A stretch of DNA of 35,806 nt from Accumulibacter sp964428215 (GTDB taxonomy: Bacteria; Pseudomonadota; Gammaproteobacteria; Burkholderiales; Rhodocyclaceae): contig CAYRXO010000008.1 of assembly GCA_964428215.1 (NCBI GenBank), forward strand, positions 1 through 35,806, in the 5' to 3' direction. Positions 7,480 through 13,847 of this stretch are shown piece after piece. The stretch's first letter is position 1, and the number at the start of each line of letters is the position of its first letter. Both the position numbers and the translations under genes were made by a program. The notes beneath the pieces were generated by a model that saw only the letters and a program-made list of their open reading frames with translations, was not told the DNA's origin and made no database searches.

Positions 7480-8318
7480 GCCGCGCTCCTTCGACTGAGG
7501 AACGGCGTTTGCAGCCGTTCGATGATCTCGACTTCGCGAGTCAGCTCGGCAAGATCGGGAAGGTTGAAATCACGCTCGAGACAGCTTGGCCGCGCACCGA
7601 TGCGGGCATAGACTGCTTCGAGCAGCGACCACACCGGATCGATCACCGGCGCGCCATGCGTATCGATCAACAGGCCGTCGGGTTCGCGGTAGTGACCGGC
7701 GACGTGCAGGTAGCAGACGCGCTCGAGCGGCAGCGCGTCCAGGAAGGTCAGCGGATCGAAAGCGAAGTTGCAGCTATTCACGTACAGATTGTTGACGTCG
7801 AGATGCAGCAGACAATCGGCTTCCTCGAGAACGGCGCCGATGAATTCGCTTTCGCTCATTTCCGCACCGGGCGGCGCGAGGTAGTAGGAAGGATTCTCCA
7901 GTGCGATCTGCCGACCGAGGATGTCCTGCGCGCGCCGCGCGCGGCCGGCGACCCAATGCACGGCGTCTTCGGTCAACGGGATCGGCAGCAGGTCGTACAA
8001 ATGGCCGTCGTCACTGCACCAGGAAAGATGCTCGGTGTACAGCGCGATGCCATGTTCGGCCATGAACGTTTTGATCGACCGCAGCAGGGACTCGTCAATC
8101 GGCGTCGGACCGCCCAGCGAAAGAGAGAGTCCATGGCAGACCAAGGGATGGCGTTCGCTGAGACCACGCAACTGCTTTGCTGCACGGCCGCCGACGCCGA
8201 TCCAATTCTCTGGCGCCAACTCGAAGAAACGGATCGCTGCCGGTACACCGCTGGCGAGCGCGGGAAGTAATTCGCGTCGCAGGCCGAGACCGGCACCTTG
8301 GGGATGTCTGATTTGCAC
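7476..8318 (-). CDS. hvfB: DUF692 multinuclear iron-dependent oxidative enzyme (MNIO), HvfB-like
   Basis: This 280-residue TIM-barrel protein of the MbnB/HvfB/BufB superfamily modifies cysteines of a ribosomal peptide. Metal-ligand regions of the family are visible: E33 in FFELAPENW, H62 in CHGLSLSLGG, E96/H97 in YTEHLSW, E141/N142 in LENPSYY, D174/N176 in LHLDVNN, H205/H209 in HVAGH, and D219/H221 in DTHG. It starts with GTG; AGGAG lies 7 nt upstream, and no in-frame ATG precedes the conserved N-terminus. Its substrate is most likely the Cys-Gly peptide encoded just upstream. Confidence 0.93.
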   Translation of the reverse strand: MQIRHPQGAGLGLRRELLPALASGVPAAIRFFELAPENWIGVGGRAAKQLRGLSERHPLVCHGLSLSLGGPTPIDESLLRSIKTFMAEHGIALYTEHLSWCSDDGHLYDLLPIPLTEDAVHWVAGRARRAQDILGRQIALENPSYYLAPPGAEMSESEFIGAVLEEADCLLHLDVNNLYVNSCNFAFDPLTFLDALPLERVCYLHVAGHYREPDGLLIDTHGAPVIDPVWSLLEAVYARIGARPSCLERDFNLPDLAELTREVEIIERLQTPFLSRRSAA

Positions 8319-8337
8319 AGCTTGACTCCTGGAAAGC

Positions 8338-8358
8338 GGGGCACGCCCGGCGTGCCCC
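8338..8358 (-). terminator. Hairpin between peptide precursor and hvfB (attenuator-like)
   Basis: GGGGCACGC (8338-8346) and GCGTGCCCC (8350-8358) form a perfect 9-bp GC-rich stem with a 3-nt loop. On the transcribed strand it follows the hvfA stop by about 20 nt and is followed by only a weak run (GCTTTCC). Such hairpins between a peptide gene and its modifying enzymes often act as partial terminators or 3-prime stabilisers, so that more precursor than enzyme is made. The function here is inferred. Confidence 0.55.
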
Positions 8359-8378
8359 TTGGGTGGCTGACTTCCTGA

Positions 8379-8702
8379 TTACTTCTTGTCTGCGCCGCAG
8401 GAACCGTCCTTGGCTTTTTTGTCGGCGCCGCATGAGCCATCTTTGGCTTTTTTGTCGGCACCGCATGAGCCGTCTTTGGCTTTCTTGTTGGCGCCGCAAC
8501 TGCTCTCTTTCGCCTTTTTGTTGGCGCCGCATTTGGCTTCGCCGCACTTGCCGTCCTTCTGCTTGCTGTCGGCCTGCGCGAGCTGATAGCCGGAGTCGAG
8601 AGCGGTGAGCTTGAATGGGTTCGGACCGGCGGCTGCGGCCAGCGCGGCGCTGGTGACGAGGGTGGAACCGATGGCGAGGGCGAGGCGGGTTTTACGGGTC
8701 AT
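8379..8702 (-). CDS. hvfA: HvfA/bufferin-like RiPP precursor with Cys-Gly repeats
   Basis: This 107-residue exported peptide has a Sec signal (about 1-26, ending ALAAAAG), then NPFKLTALDSGYQLAQAD, a segment typical of HvfA-type precursors. A Lys-rich region follows with six cysteines (53, 58, 69, 80, 91, 102), each followed by Gly. The first two lie in GKCGEAKCG, close to the classic EGKCG motif. The other four occur in a perfect-length 11-residue tandem repeat, (N/D)KKAK(D/E)(G/S)SCGA. Family members are thought to be oxidised by the HvfB/HvfC pair and to bind copper. The ATG at 8702 is preferred over the one at 8708 because AGGAG lies 7 nt before it but only 1 nt before the other. Confidence 0.9.
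   Translation of the reverse strand: MTRKTRLALAIGSTLVTSAALAAAAGPNPFKLTALDSGYQLAQADSKQKDGKCGEAKCGANKKAKESSCGANKKAKDGSCGADKKAKDGSCGADKKAKDGSCGADKK
8391..8522 (-). repeat. Four tandem 33-bp coding repeats in hvfA
   Basis: Residues 61-104 are four in-frame copies of an 11-residue unit, 33 bp each. The last two units are identical in protein; unit 2 differs at one position and unit 1 at three. The periodicity also opens a spurious plus-strand frame. Copy number is likely variable between strains by slippage or recombination. Confidence 0.92.
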
Positions 8703-8755
8703 GGTCATTCTCCTGTTGGGTTTGAGCATCGATCGGACGACCGATGTACCCGCTA

Positions 8756-8783
8756 GTTCGCGCTCGACTGGCCGTTGGTTACA
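8756..8783 (-). promoter_or_regulatory. SigF-type ECF promoter of the hvf operon
   Basis: On the minus strand TGTAACC (8783-8777), a 16-bp spacer and CGAA (8760-8757) form an ECF promoter. It has the same boxes and spacing as the divergent copy before sigF. It matches the GTAACC-N16-CGAA pattern I recall for Caulobacter SigF. Transcription would start near 8750, giving a leader of about 48 nt to the hvfA ATG. Confidence 0.82.
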
Positions 8784-8817
8784 GTTCGGTGCACACTGCG
8801 AAAAATATTTTTTTCCC

Positions 8818-8845
8818 TGTAACCAAATGCCACTTCCGGACGAAT
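8818..8845 (+). promoter_or_regulatory. SigF-type ECF promoter of sigF-nrsF (autoregulatory)
   Basis: TGTAACC (8818-8824), 16 bp and CGAAT (8841-8845) on the plus strand mirror the hvf promoter. The predicted start is about 8850-8853, at or just before the sigF ATG at 8853, so this transcript would be leaderless or nearly so. The shared motif implies that SigF controls itself and the divergent hvf operon. Confidence 0.82.
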
Positions 8846-8852
8846 ACACAAG

Positions 8853-9407
8853 ATGAGTGAGAAAAGCGCCGTCGAATCGCGCTTGCAAGGACTCCTGCTG
8901 CAGGGCCTGGCCGGCGATACGGTGGCGTATCACGTATTTCTCAAGGAATCGAGTGCGCACTTGCGCGCCTTTTTCCGGCGCCGTCTGCTGCGGCTGCCGG
9001 ACGAAGTGGAGGATCTGGTGCAGGAAACCTTGTTGGCCATCCACAACCAGCGGCATACCTATCAGCCGGGGCAACCGCTGACACCCTGGGTGCATGCCAT
9101 CGCCCGCTACAAGCTGATCGATCTCTTGCGTCGGCGTGCCGATCGCGAAGCGCTGCATGAACCGCTGGACGACGAACTGGCCGTTTTCGCGTCCGCCGAC
9201 AACGAAGCGGCCGCCGCCCGGCGCGACGTGCTGAAGCTGCTCGATGGCCTGCCCGACCGGCAGCGCTTGCCGATTCAATACATGAAGCTGGAGGGTTTGA
9301 CGGTGGTCGAAGCCGCACGGGCGACGGGAATGAGCGAATCGGCGGTCAAGGTGGGCGTCCATCGTGGCCTGCGCGCTTTGGCCAAGCGGATGGGAGTCCG
9401 TTCATGA
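8853..9407 (+). CDS. sigF: ECF RNA polymerase sigma factor, SigF-like
   Basis: This 184-residue ECF sigma factor has region 2 at about 28-95 (VEDLVQETLLAIHNQRHTY, then WVHAIARYKLIDLLRRR) and region 4 at about 125-180 (LPDRQRLPIQYMKLEGLTVVEAA, then SESAVKVGVHRGLRAL). Its stop overlaps the start of the DUF1109 gene, the standard sigma/anti-sigma arrangement of the SigF-NrsF type. No ribosome site precedes the ATG and the predicted transcript begins almost at the ATG. Regulon members by promoter match are its own operon and the hvf operon. Confidence 0.92.
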   Translation: MSEKSAVESRLQGLLLQGLAGDTVAYHVFLKESSAHLRAFFRRRLLRLPDEVEDLVQETLLAIHNQRHTYQPGQPLTPWVHAIARYKLIDLLRRRADREALHEPLDDELAVFASADNEAAAARRDVLKLLDGLPDRQRLPIQYMKLEGLTVVEAARATGMSESAVKVGVHRGLRALAKRMGVRS

Positions 9408-10048
9408 ACACCGATGAACTGGTCGCTTTTCTGGCGACAGGGGTGGAACCTGTCGCCGCTTCCGCGACTGACCGCCGTCACGCCGTGGCGCTCGCTGGGG
9501 GAGGGGTCGGCGCAATGTCGCTGATGCTCGTCCTGCTCGGAGTACGCGGCGATTTGCTCGCTGCCATGCATTTGCCGATGTTCTGGGTCAAACTCGCATT
9601 ACCGGTCGGTATCGCGCTCGGCGCGCTGACCGCTGCCAAGCGACTGGCACGGCCGGGAGTGGTACTCGGCTGGCTGCCGGCAGCACTGCTGCTGGCGCCG
9701 GTGGTCGGCATCGGGCTGTTGGCGGCGCTTGCCTTGAGCGCCGCCGCTCCGGAGGCGCGCCTGGCCTTGTTGCTGGGCCGCACATGGGCGGTCTGTCCGT
9801 TGTTGATCGCCTTGCTGTCGCTGCCGGTTTTTGCCGGCACCTTCTGGGCGATGAATGGGTTGGCGCCGACTCGACCGGCGCTGGCCGGCGCAGCGGCCGG
9901 CTTGCTCGCCGGCGCCGTCGCCACGGCCATCTACGCGCTGCATTGTCCCGAGATGGCGGCTCCTTTCCTGGCTACCTGGTATCTAGTCGGTATGGCTATC
10001 CCGACTGCCGTAGGCGCGTTGCTCGGGCCAAGACTGCTCCGTTGGTAG
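9404..10048 (+). CDS. nrsF: DUF1109 membrane anti-sigma factor, NrsF-like
   Basis: This 214-residue protein has a short cytoplasmic N-terminus (MNTDELVAFLATGVEPV) and six hydrophobic helices, the DUF1109 layout. NrsF-type proteins hold SigF at the membrane and release it under metal or oxidant stress. Two cysteines, C131 (WAVCPLL) and C181 (ALHCPEM), are the only ones in the protein. As I recall, two conserved cysteines are required for Caulobacter NrsF to respond. The 4-nt overlap with sigF keeps the two in stoichiometry. Confidence 0.9.
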   Translation: MNTDELVAFLATGVEPVAASATDRRHAVALAGGGVGAMSLMLVLLGVRGDLLAAMHLPMFWVKLALPVGIALGALTAAKRLARPGVVLGWLPAALLLAPVVGIGLLAALALSAAAPEARLALLLGRTWAVCPLLIALLSLPVFAGTFWAMNGLAPTRPALAGAAAGLLAGAVATAIYALHCPEMAAPFLATWYLVGMAIPTAVGALLGPRLLRW

Positions 10049-10172
10049 TCGGGTTCCCGCGGCGAGCCGCCCGCTCTGAGCCGCGAATCGCTTCGGTATA
10101 GGCTGACTGCTTTTCCCGCTCTGAGAAAATCGACATTAAAGTAACGAACAAAACAGACGGTGCAAAAATGGC

Positions 10173-10207
10173 TTGACTTAAATATCGATATATCTAAACA
10201 TATAGAT
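10173..10207 (+). promoter_or_regulatory. Probable ArsR promoter/operator with AT-rich dyads
   Basis: TTGACT (10173-10178) is a fair -35 box. Two dyads follow: ATATCGATAT (10182-10191, perfect palindrome) and ATCTA-N6-TAGAT (10192-10207). AT-rich dyads overlapping the promoter are typical ArsR-family operators, so the downstream regulator probably represses its own operon. No clear -10 box stands out. Confidence 0.5.
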
Positions 10208-10240
10208 GCATTGTTTTCCCTTTGAGGTCGACAGCCAGCG

Positions 10241-10552
10241 ATGAACAATGACTATGGACGCGCAATCCCCGAAGAATGGCGGGCGATGTCGAAAGTTTTC
10301 ACCGCCCTGGGCGACGAGCACCGGCAACGGATTCTGCTGTTGTTTGAAAGCGGCGAGCAACTCAATGTCGGACAGATCGCCGAAGTATCGACACTGGCAC
10401 GCTCGACGGTGTCGCATCATCTGAAAACCCTGCACGACGCTGGCGTACTCAGCTCGATCAAGCGCGGCAAGGAAGTCTATTTCTGGATCAACACCACCTT
10501 TCTCGCCGAATCACTGCAGAAGGTGATTGATTACCTGCGGGAGTCGGCATGA
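10241..10552 (+). CDS. ArsR/SmtB-family winged-helix transcriptional regulator
   Basis: This 103-residue protein has the compact ArsR fold: VFTALGDEHRQRILLLFESGEQLNVGQIAEVSTLARSTVSHHLKTL with the recognition helix at about 55-70, then the beta-wing VLSSIKRGKEVYFWIN. It contains no cysteine, so a thiol-based metal site of the ArsR or SmtB alpha-3 kind is absent. The signal could be a non-metal ligand or a site built from other residues. It overlaps the amidohydrolase gene by 4 nt and is the first gene of a three-gene operon. Confidence 0.88.
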   Translation: MNNDYGRAIPEEWRAMSKVFTALGDEHRQRILLLFESGEQLNVGQIAEVSTLARSTVSHHLKTLHDAGVLSSIKRGKEVYFWINTTFLAESLQKVIDYLRESA

Positions 10553-11817
10553 ACGGACCGACAGCCGCCAGCACGCCCATGGCCAACCACCAGCGCCGAC
10601 TGCTGCTGACCTCACTGGCCGGCCTCGCTATCGCCGCCAGCGCGGGTGTGGCGCAGGCTGCACGCCGGCTGATCAACCCGTGTCGCGCGGCGTTGCCGCC
10701 GGCGCTTGCTGAAGACGAATGGGTACAGACCGCCTGGCAGGGGGTCGATGCCTCGCTTTTTCTCGACTGTCACGTGCATCTGATCGGTACCGGCGACAGC
10801 GATAGCGGCATCGAAGTCAACCCGCGCCTGTCGAGTCTGTGGCATCCGCTGCGTTATGCCCAACGGCTGTTTTATCTGAATGCCGGCTGCGTCCATGACG
10901 CGCTCGGGCAAGTCGATCGGTCTTATGTCGAACGTCTGCGCAATCTGATCGAAGGCCTGCCGGTGGGCGCCGGCGTGTTGCTCTTCGCCTTCGACCGTTT
11001 TCATCATCCGGACGGCCGTGCCGATACGCAACGCAGCGCTTTTTATACGCCGAATGCCTATGCGCAGCGCATCGCGGCACGACATCCCGGCGTTTTCGCC
11101 TGGGCGGCATCGATCCATCCCTACCGGCCGGACGCCGTCGAAGCCTTGCAGACAGCCGTTGCCGGCGGCGCCTGCGTGGTGAAATGGTTGCCGCCAGCGA
11201 TGGGCATCGATCCTTCATCGGCGCAGTGCGACCGCTTCTACGCCGCGCTGGCCGCGCACGACCTGCCGCTGATCACGCACGCCGGTGAAGAGCAGGCCGT
11301 CGACGGCGGCGACACGCAGGCTTATGGTAATCCCTTGCTGCTGCGCCGGGCGCTCGGGCACGGTGTGCGCGTCGTCGTGGCGCACTGCGCCTCGACCGGC
11401 AGCGCGGTCGATCTCGATCACGGCGCGCACGGGCCGGAGCGTTCATGCTTCGAGCTGTTCTCACGTCTGCTGGACGAAACACCCTACCAGGGCCGTCTGT
11501 TCGGCGACATCTCGGCGCTAACCTTGCGCAACCGTGACCCGGCGACACTCGCCACCCTGCTCGAGCGTGAAGATTGGCATCCCAGGCTGCTCAACGGTTC
11601 CGACTATCCCTTGCCGGGCGTCATGCCGCTGATTCTCCCCGACGATCTGGTCAAACGCGGTTTGCTGCCCGCCGCCGCAGTATCCGTGCTCGATGAAATC
11701 CGCGCGCACAACCCCTTGTTGTTCGATTTCGTTCTCAAACGGCATTTGTCGTCGCATGGCCATCGTTTCGCGGCGCGAATTTTCGAGACGCGCTCTTTCT
11801 TTGCGAGGAAAAGGTGA
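10549..11817 (+). CDS. Exported metal-dependent amidohydrolase (TIM-barrel), substrate unknown
   Basis: This 422-residue protein has a twin-arginine-like N-terminus (HQRRLLLTSLAGLAIAASAGVAQA). A catalytic domain of the amidohydrolase_2 kind follows. DCHVHL supplies the first metal His pair, LITHAGEE and VAHCAS carry further histidines, and NGSDYPLPG contributes the catalytic Asp. These motifs suggest hydrolysis or decarboxylation of a small substrate outside the cytoplasm. I cannot name the substrate. It sits between an ArsR regulator and an MFS/acyltransferase fusion with 4-nt overlaps at both ends, which hints at envelope lipid work. Confidence 0.8.
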   Translation: MNGPTAASTPMANHQRRLLLTSLAGLAIAASAGVAQAARRLINPCRAALPPALAEDEWVQTAWQGVDASLFLDCHVHLIGTGDSDSGIEVNPRLSSLWHPLRYAQRLFYLNAGCVHDALGQVDRSYVERLRNLIEGLPVGAGVLLFAFDRFHHPDGRADTQRSAFYTPNAYAQRIAARHPGVFAWAASIHPYRPDAVEALQTAVAGGACVVKWLPPAMGIDPSSAQCDRFYAALAAHDLPLITHAGEEQAVDGGDTQAYGNPLLLRRALGHGVRVVVAHCASTGSAVDLDHGAHGPERSCFELFSRLLDETPYQGRLFGDISALTLRNRDPATLATLLEREDWHPRLLNGSDYPLPGVMPLILPDDLVKRGLLPAAAVSVLDEIRAHNPLLFDFVLKRHLSSHGHRFAARIFETRSFFARKR

Positions 11818-13694
11818 GTACCCAGTTCTCTCTGCTCAAAGCGCGTCGTTTCGCGCCTTTTTTTGCCACGCAGTTTCTCGGTGCATTCAACGACAACCTG
11901 TTCAAGAACGCGCTCGTCGTCCTGCTCACTTTTCAGGCCGCGCAATGGACGACCCTGGCGCCGGAAGTGCTGGCCAATCTCGCCGCCGGCATCTTCATTC
12001 TGCCTTTCTTCCTCTTTTCGGCGACCGCCGGACAACTGGCCGACAAATACGACAAAGCGACGCTGGCCCGCCTGGTGAAGGTGCTCGAGCTGGTGATCAT
12101 GGCCATCGCCCTGCTCGGTTTCTGGTGGCACAGTCTGGCGACGCTGCTCGGCGCGCTGTTCCTGCTCGGTCTGCATTCGACGCTGTTCGGTCCGGTGAAA
12201 TACGCCATCCTGCCGCAACACCTGCACGAGAACGAACTGGTCGGCGGCAACGCGCTGGTCGAAGCCGGCACCTTCGTCGCCATCCTGCTCGGCACGCTGA
12301 TCGGCGGTCTGCTCGCCGGTGCCGCCGGACATCCGAGCTGGGTCGCCATTGCCGGCCTGCTCGTCGCTGGGCTCGGCTACCTCTGCAGCCGCAGCATCCC
12401 GTCGGCAGCCCCGCCGGCCCCCGAGCTGCCGATCAATCTCAATCCCTTCACCGAAACCTGGCGCAACGTCGGTTTCGCGCGCGAAAACCGCACGGTTTTC
12501 CTGTCGATTCTCGGCATCTCCTGGTTCTGGTTGTACGGTGCTCTCTTCCTGGCCCAGTTTCCGGCCTACGCCAGGAACGTACTCGGCGGCAGCGAAACGT
12601 CGGTCACATTGCTGCTCGCCGTCTTCACCATTGGTATCGGTCTGGGTTCGCTGCTCTGCGAGCGGTTGTCGGCCGGGCACGTCGAAATCGGTCTCGTTCC
12701 CTTCGGTTCGCTCGGCCTGACCCTCTTCGGCCTCGATCTGGCCTGGGCGTCTCCCGGCACCTTGCCGGCCAGCGCGCCGCTGTCGCTCGGCGCACTGCTC
12801 GCCTTGCCATCGACCTGGCGCGTGCTCGGCGACCTGCTGGCCCTTGGACTGTTCGGCGGCTTCTTCATCGTCCCGCTCTATGCGCTGATCCAGATCCGCA
12901 GCGCACCGGAACAGCGGGCGCGGATCATCGCCGCCAACAACATCCTCAACGCGCTGTTCATGGTCGGCGGCGCGCTCGCCGCCGCCGGACTGCTCGGTGA
13001 AGGGTTGTCGATCGCCGGGCTGTTCGCCGTCGCCGCGCTGTGCAATGCGGCCGTGGCCATCTATATCTACCGGCTGGTGCCGGAATTCATGCTGCGCTTC
13101 ATCGCCTGGCTGCTGGTGCACAGCGTTTACCGCCTGCAGCAACGCGGACGTGAACACATCCCGGCCGAAGGGGGTGCGGTGCTGGTCTGCAACCACGTCA
13201 GCTTCGTCGATCCGATCATCATCTCTGCCGCCTGCCCGCGGCCGATCCGCTTCGTGATGGACCACCGCATCTACCGGCAACCGTTGATCGGTATCGTTTT
13301 CAAACAGATGCAGGCCATCCCGATCGCCCCGGCGCGTGAGGACCCGGCGATGATGGACGCCGCCTTCGAAAGTGTGGCGCAAGCGTTGAGCGAAGGCGAA
13401 CTGGTGGCGATCTTTCCGGAAGGGCGCATCACCGATACCGGCGAGTTCTATCCTTTCCGGCCGGGGGTGCAGCGCATCGTCGAACGCACGCCGGTAGCGG
13501 TCATCCCGATGGCGCTGCAGGGTCTCTGGGGCAGCTTCTTCAGCCGCAAAGACGGTCCGGCGATGAGCAAACCCTTACGCCGCGGCATGTTCTCACGCAT
13601 CGGCCTCAACGTCGGCCCGGCCGTGCCACCCGAAAAAGCGACGCCGGCGCATCTGCAGGAAATCATCGCCGGATTGCGTGGCGACTGGAAGTGA
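11814..13694 (+). CDS. MFS transporter-acyltransferase fusion (LplT/PlsC type)
   Basis: This 626-residue protein starts with GTG inside a GTGA overlap, with GAGGAAAAG just upstream. Residues about 1-430 form a 12-helix MFS transporter; the opening FAPFFATQFLGAFNDNLFKNAL is that of lysophospholipid transporter LplT. Residues about 435-626 are a PlsC-type acyltransferase: N460-H461-x4-D466 (NHVSFVD), FPEGR at 534-538 and VIPMALQGL. It resembles the first two parts of the trifunctional LplT-PlsC-Aas proteins but lacks the acyl-ACP synthetase. The likely role is to flip lysophospholipids inward and re-acylate them. Confidence 0.9.
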   Translation: MSTQFSLLKARRFAPFFATQFLGAFNDNLFKNALVVLLTFQAAQWTTLAPEVLANLAAGIFILPFFLFSATAGQLADKYDKATLARLVKVLELVIMAIALLGFWWHSLATLLGALFLLGLHSTLFGPVKYAILPQHLHENELVGGNALVEAGTFVAILLGTLIGGLLAGAAGHPSWVAIAGLLVAGLGYLCSRSIPSAAPPAPELPINLNPFTETWRNVGFARENRTVFLSILGISWFWLYGALFLAQFPAYARNVLGGSETSVTLLLAVFTIGIGLGSLLCERLSAGHVEIGLVPFGSLGLTLFGLDLAWASPGTLPASAPLSLGALLALPSTWRVLGDLLALGLFGGFFIVPLYALIQIRSAPEQRARIIAANNILNALFMVGGALAAAGLLGEGLSIAGLFAVAALCNAAVAIYIYRLVPEFMLRFIAWLLVHSVYRLQQRGREHIPAEGGAVLVCNHVSFVDPIIISAACPRPIRFVMDHRIYRQPLIGIVFKQMQAIPIAPAREDPAMMDAAFESVAQALSEGELVAIFPEGRITDTGEFYPFRPGVQRIVERTPVAVIPMALQGLWGSFFSRKDGPAMSKPLRRGMFSRIGLNVGPAVPPEKATPAHLQEIIAGLRGDWK

Positions 13695-13810
13695 GTTTGT
13701 CCGGCTCACAATGGTGTTTGGCAAAGATCAGCGATCGTGGCGACAAGGTATGAGACGCAAACAGCCCGTATCATTCCGCATGATTGCAAGTGGTCACGGC
13801 GTTGCTGGTG

Positions 13811-13847
13811 GGAAGGCGAGCAGCACGTGTGTCGCTCAGCGCCTTCC
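13811..13847. terminator. Imperfect hairpin between converging genes
   Basis: GGAAGGCGAGC (13811-13821) pairs with GCTCAGCGCCTTCC (13834-13847), leaving a three-base bulge. It overlaps the last base of the cca stop codon and lies in the gap between the plus-strand acyltransferase and minus-strand cca. It has no clear U-run on either strand, so terminator function is tentative. Confidence 0.3.

Noticed and set aside
8391..8522. Regular 33-bp periodicity resembling a CRISPR array
   Set aside because: The units are contiguous without spacers, are in frame inside hvfA and encode an 11-residue repeat; there are no cas genes.
11604..13382. 592-codon minus-strand open frame opposite the MFS-acyltransferase gene
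   Set aside because: It is rich in Glu, Gln, Arg and Asp without motifs, and the opposite strand encodes clear MFS and PlsC motifs; shadow frame.
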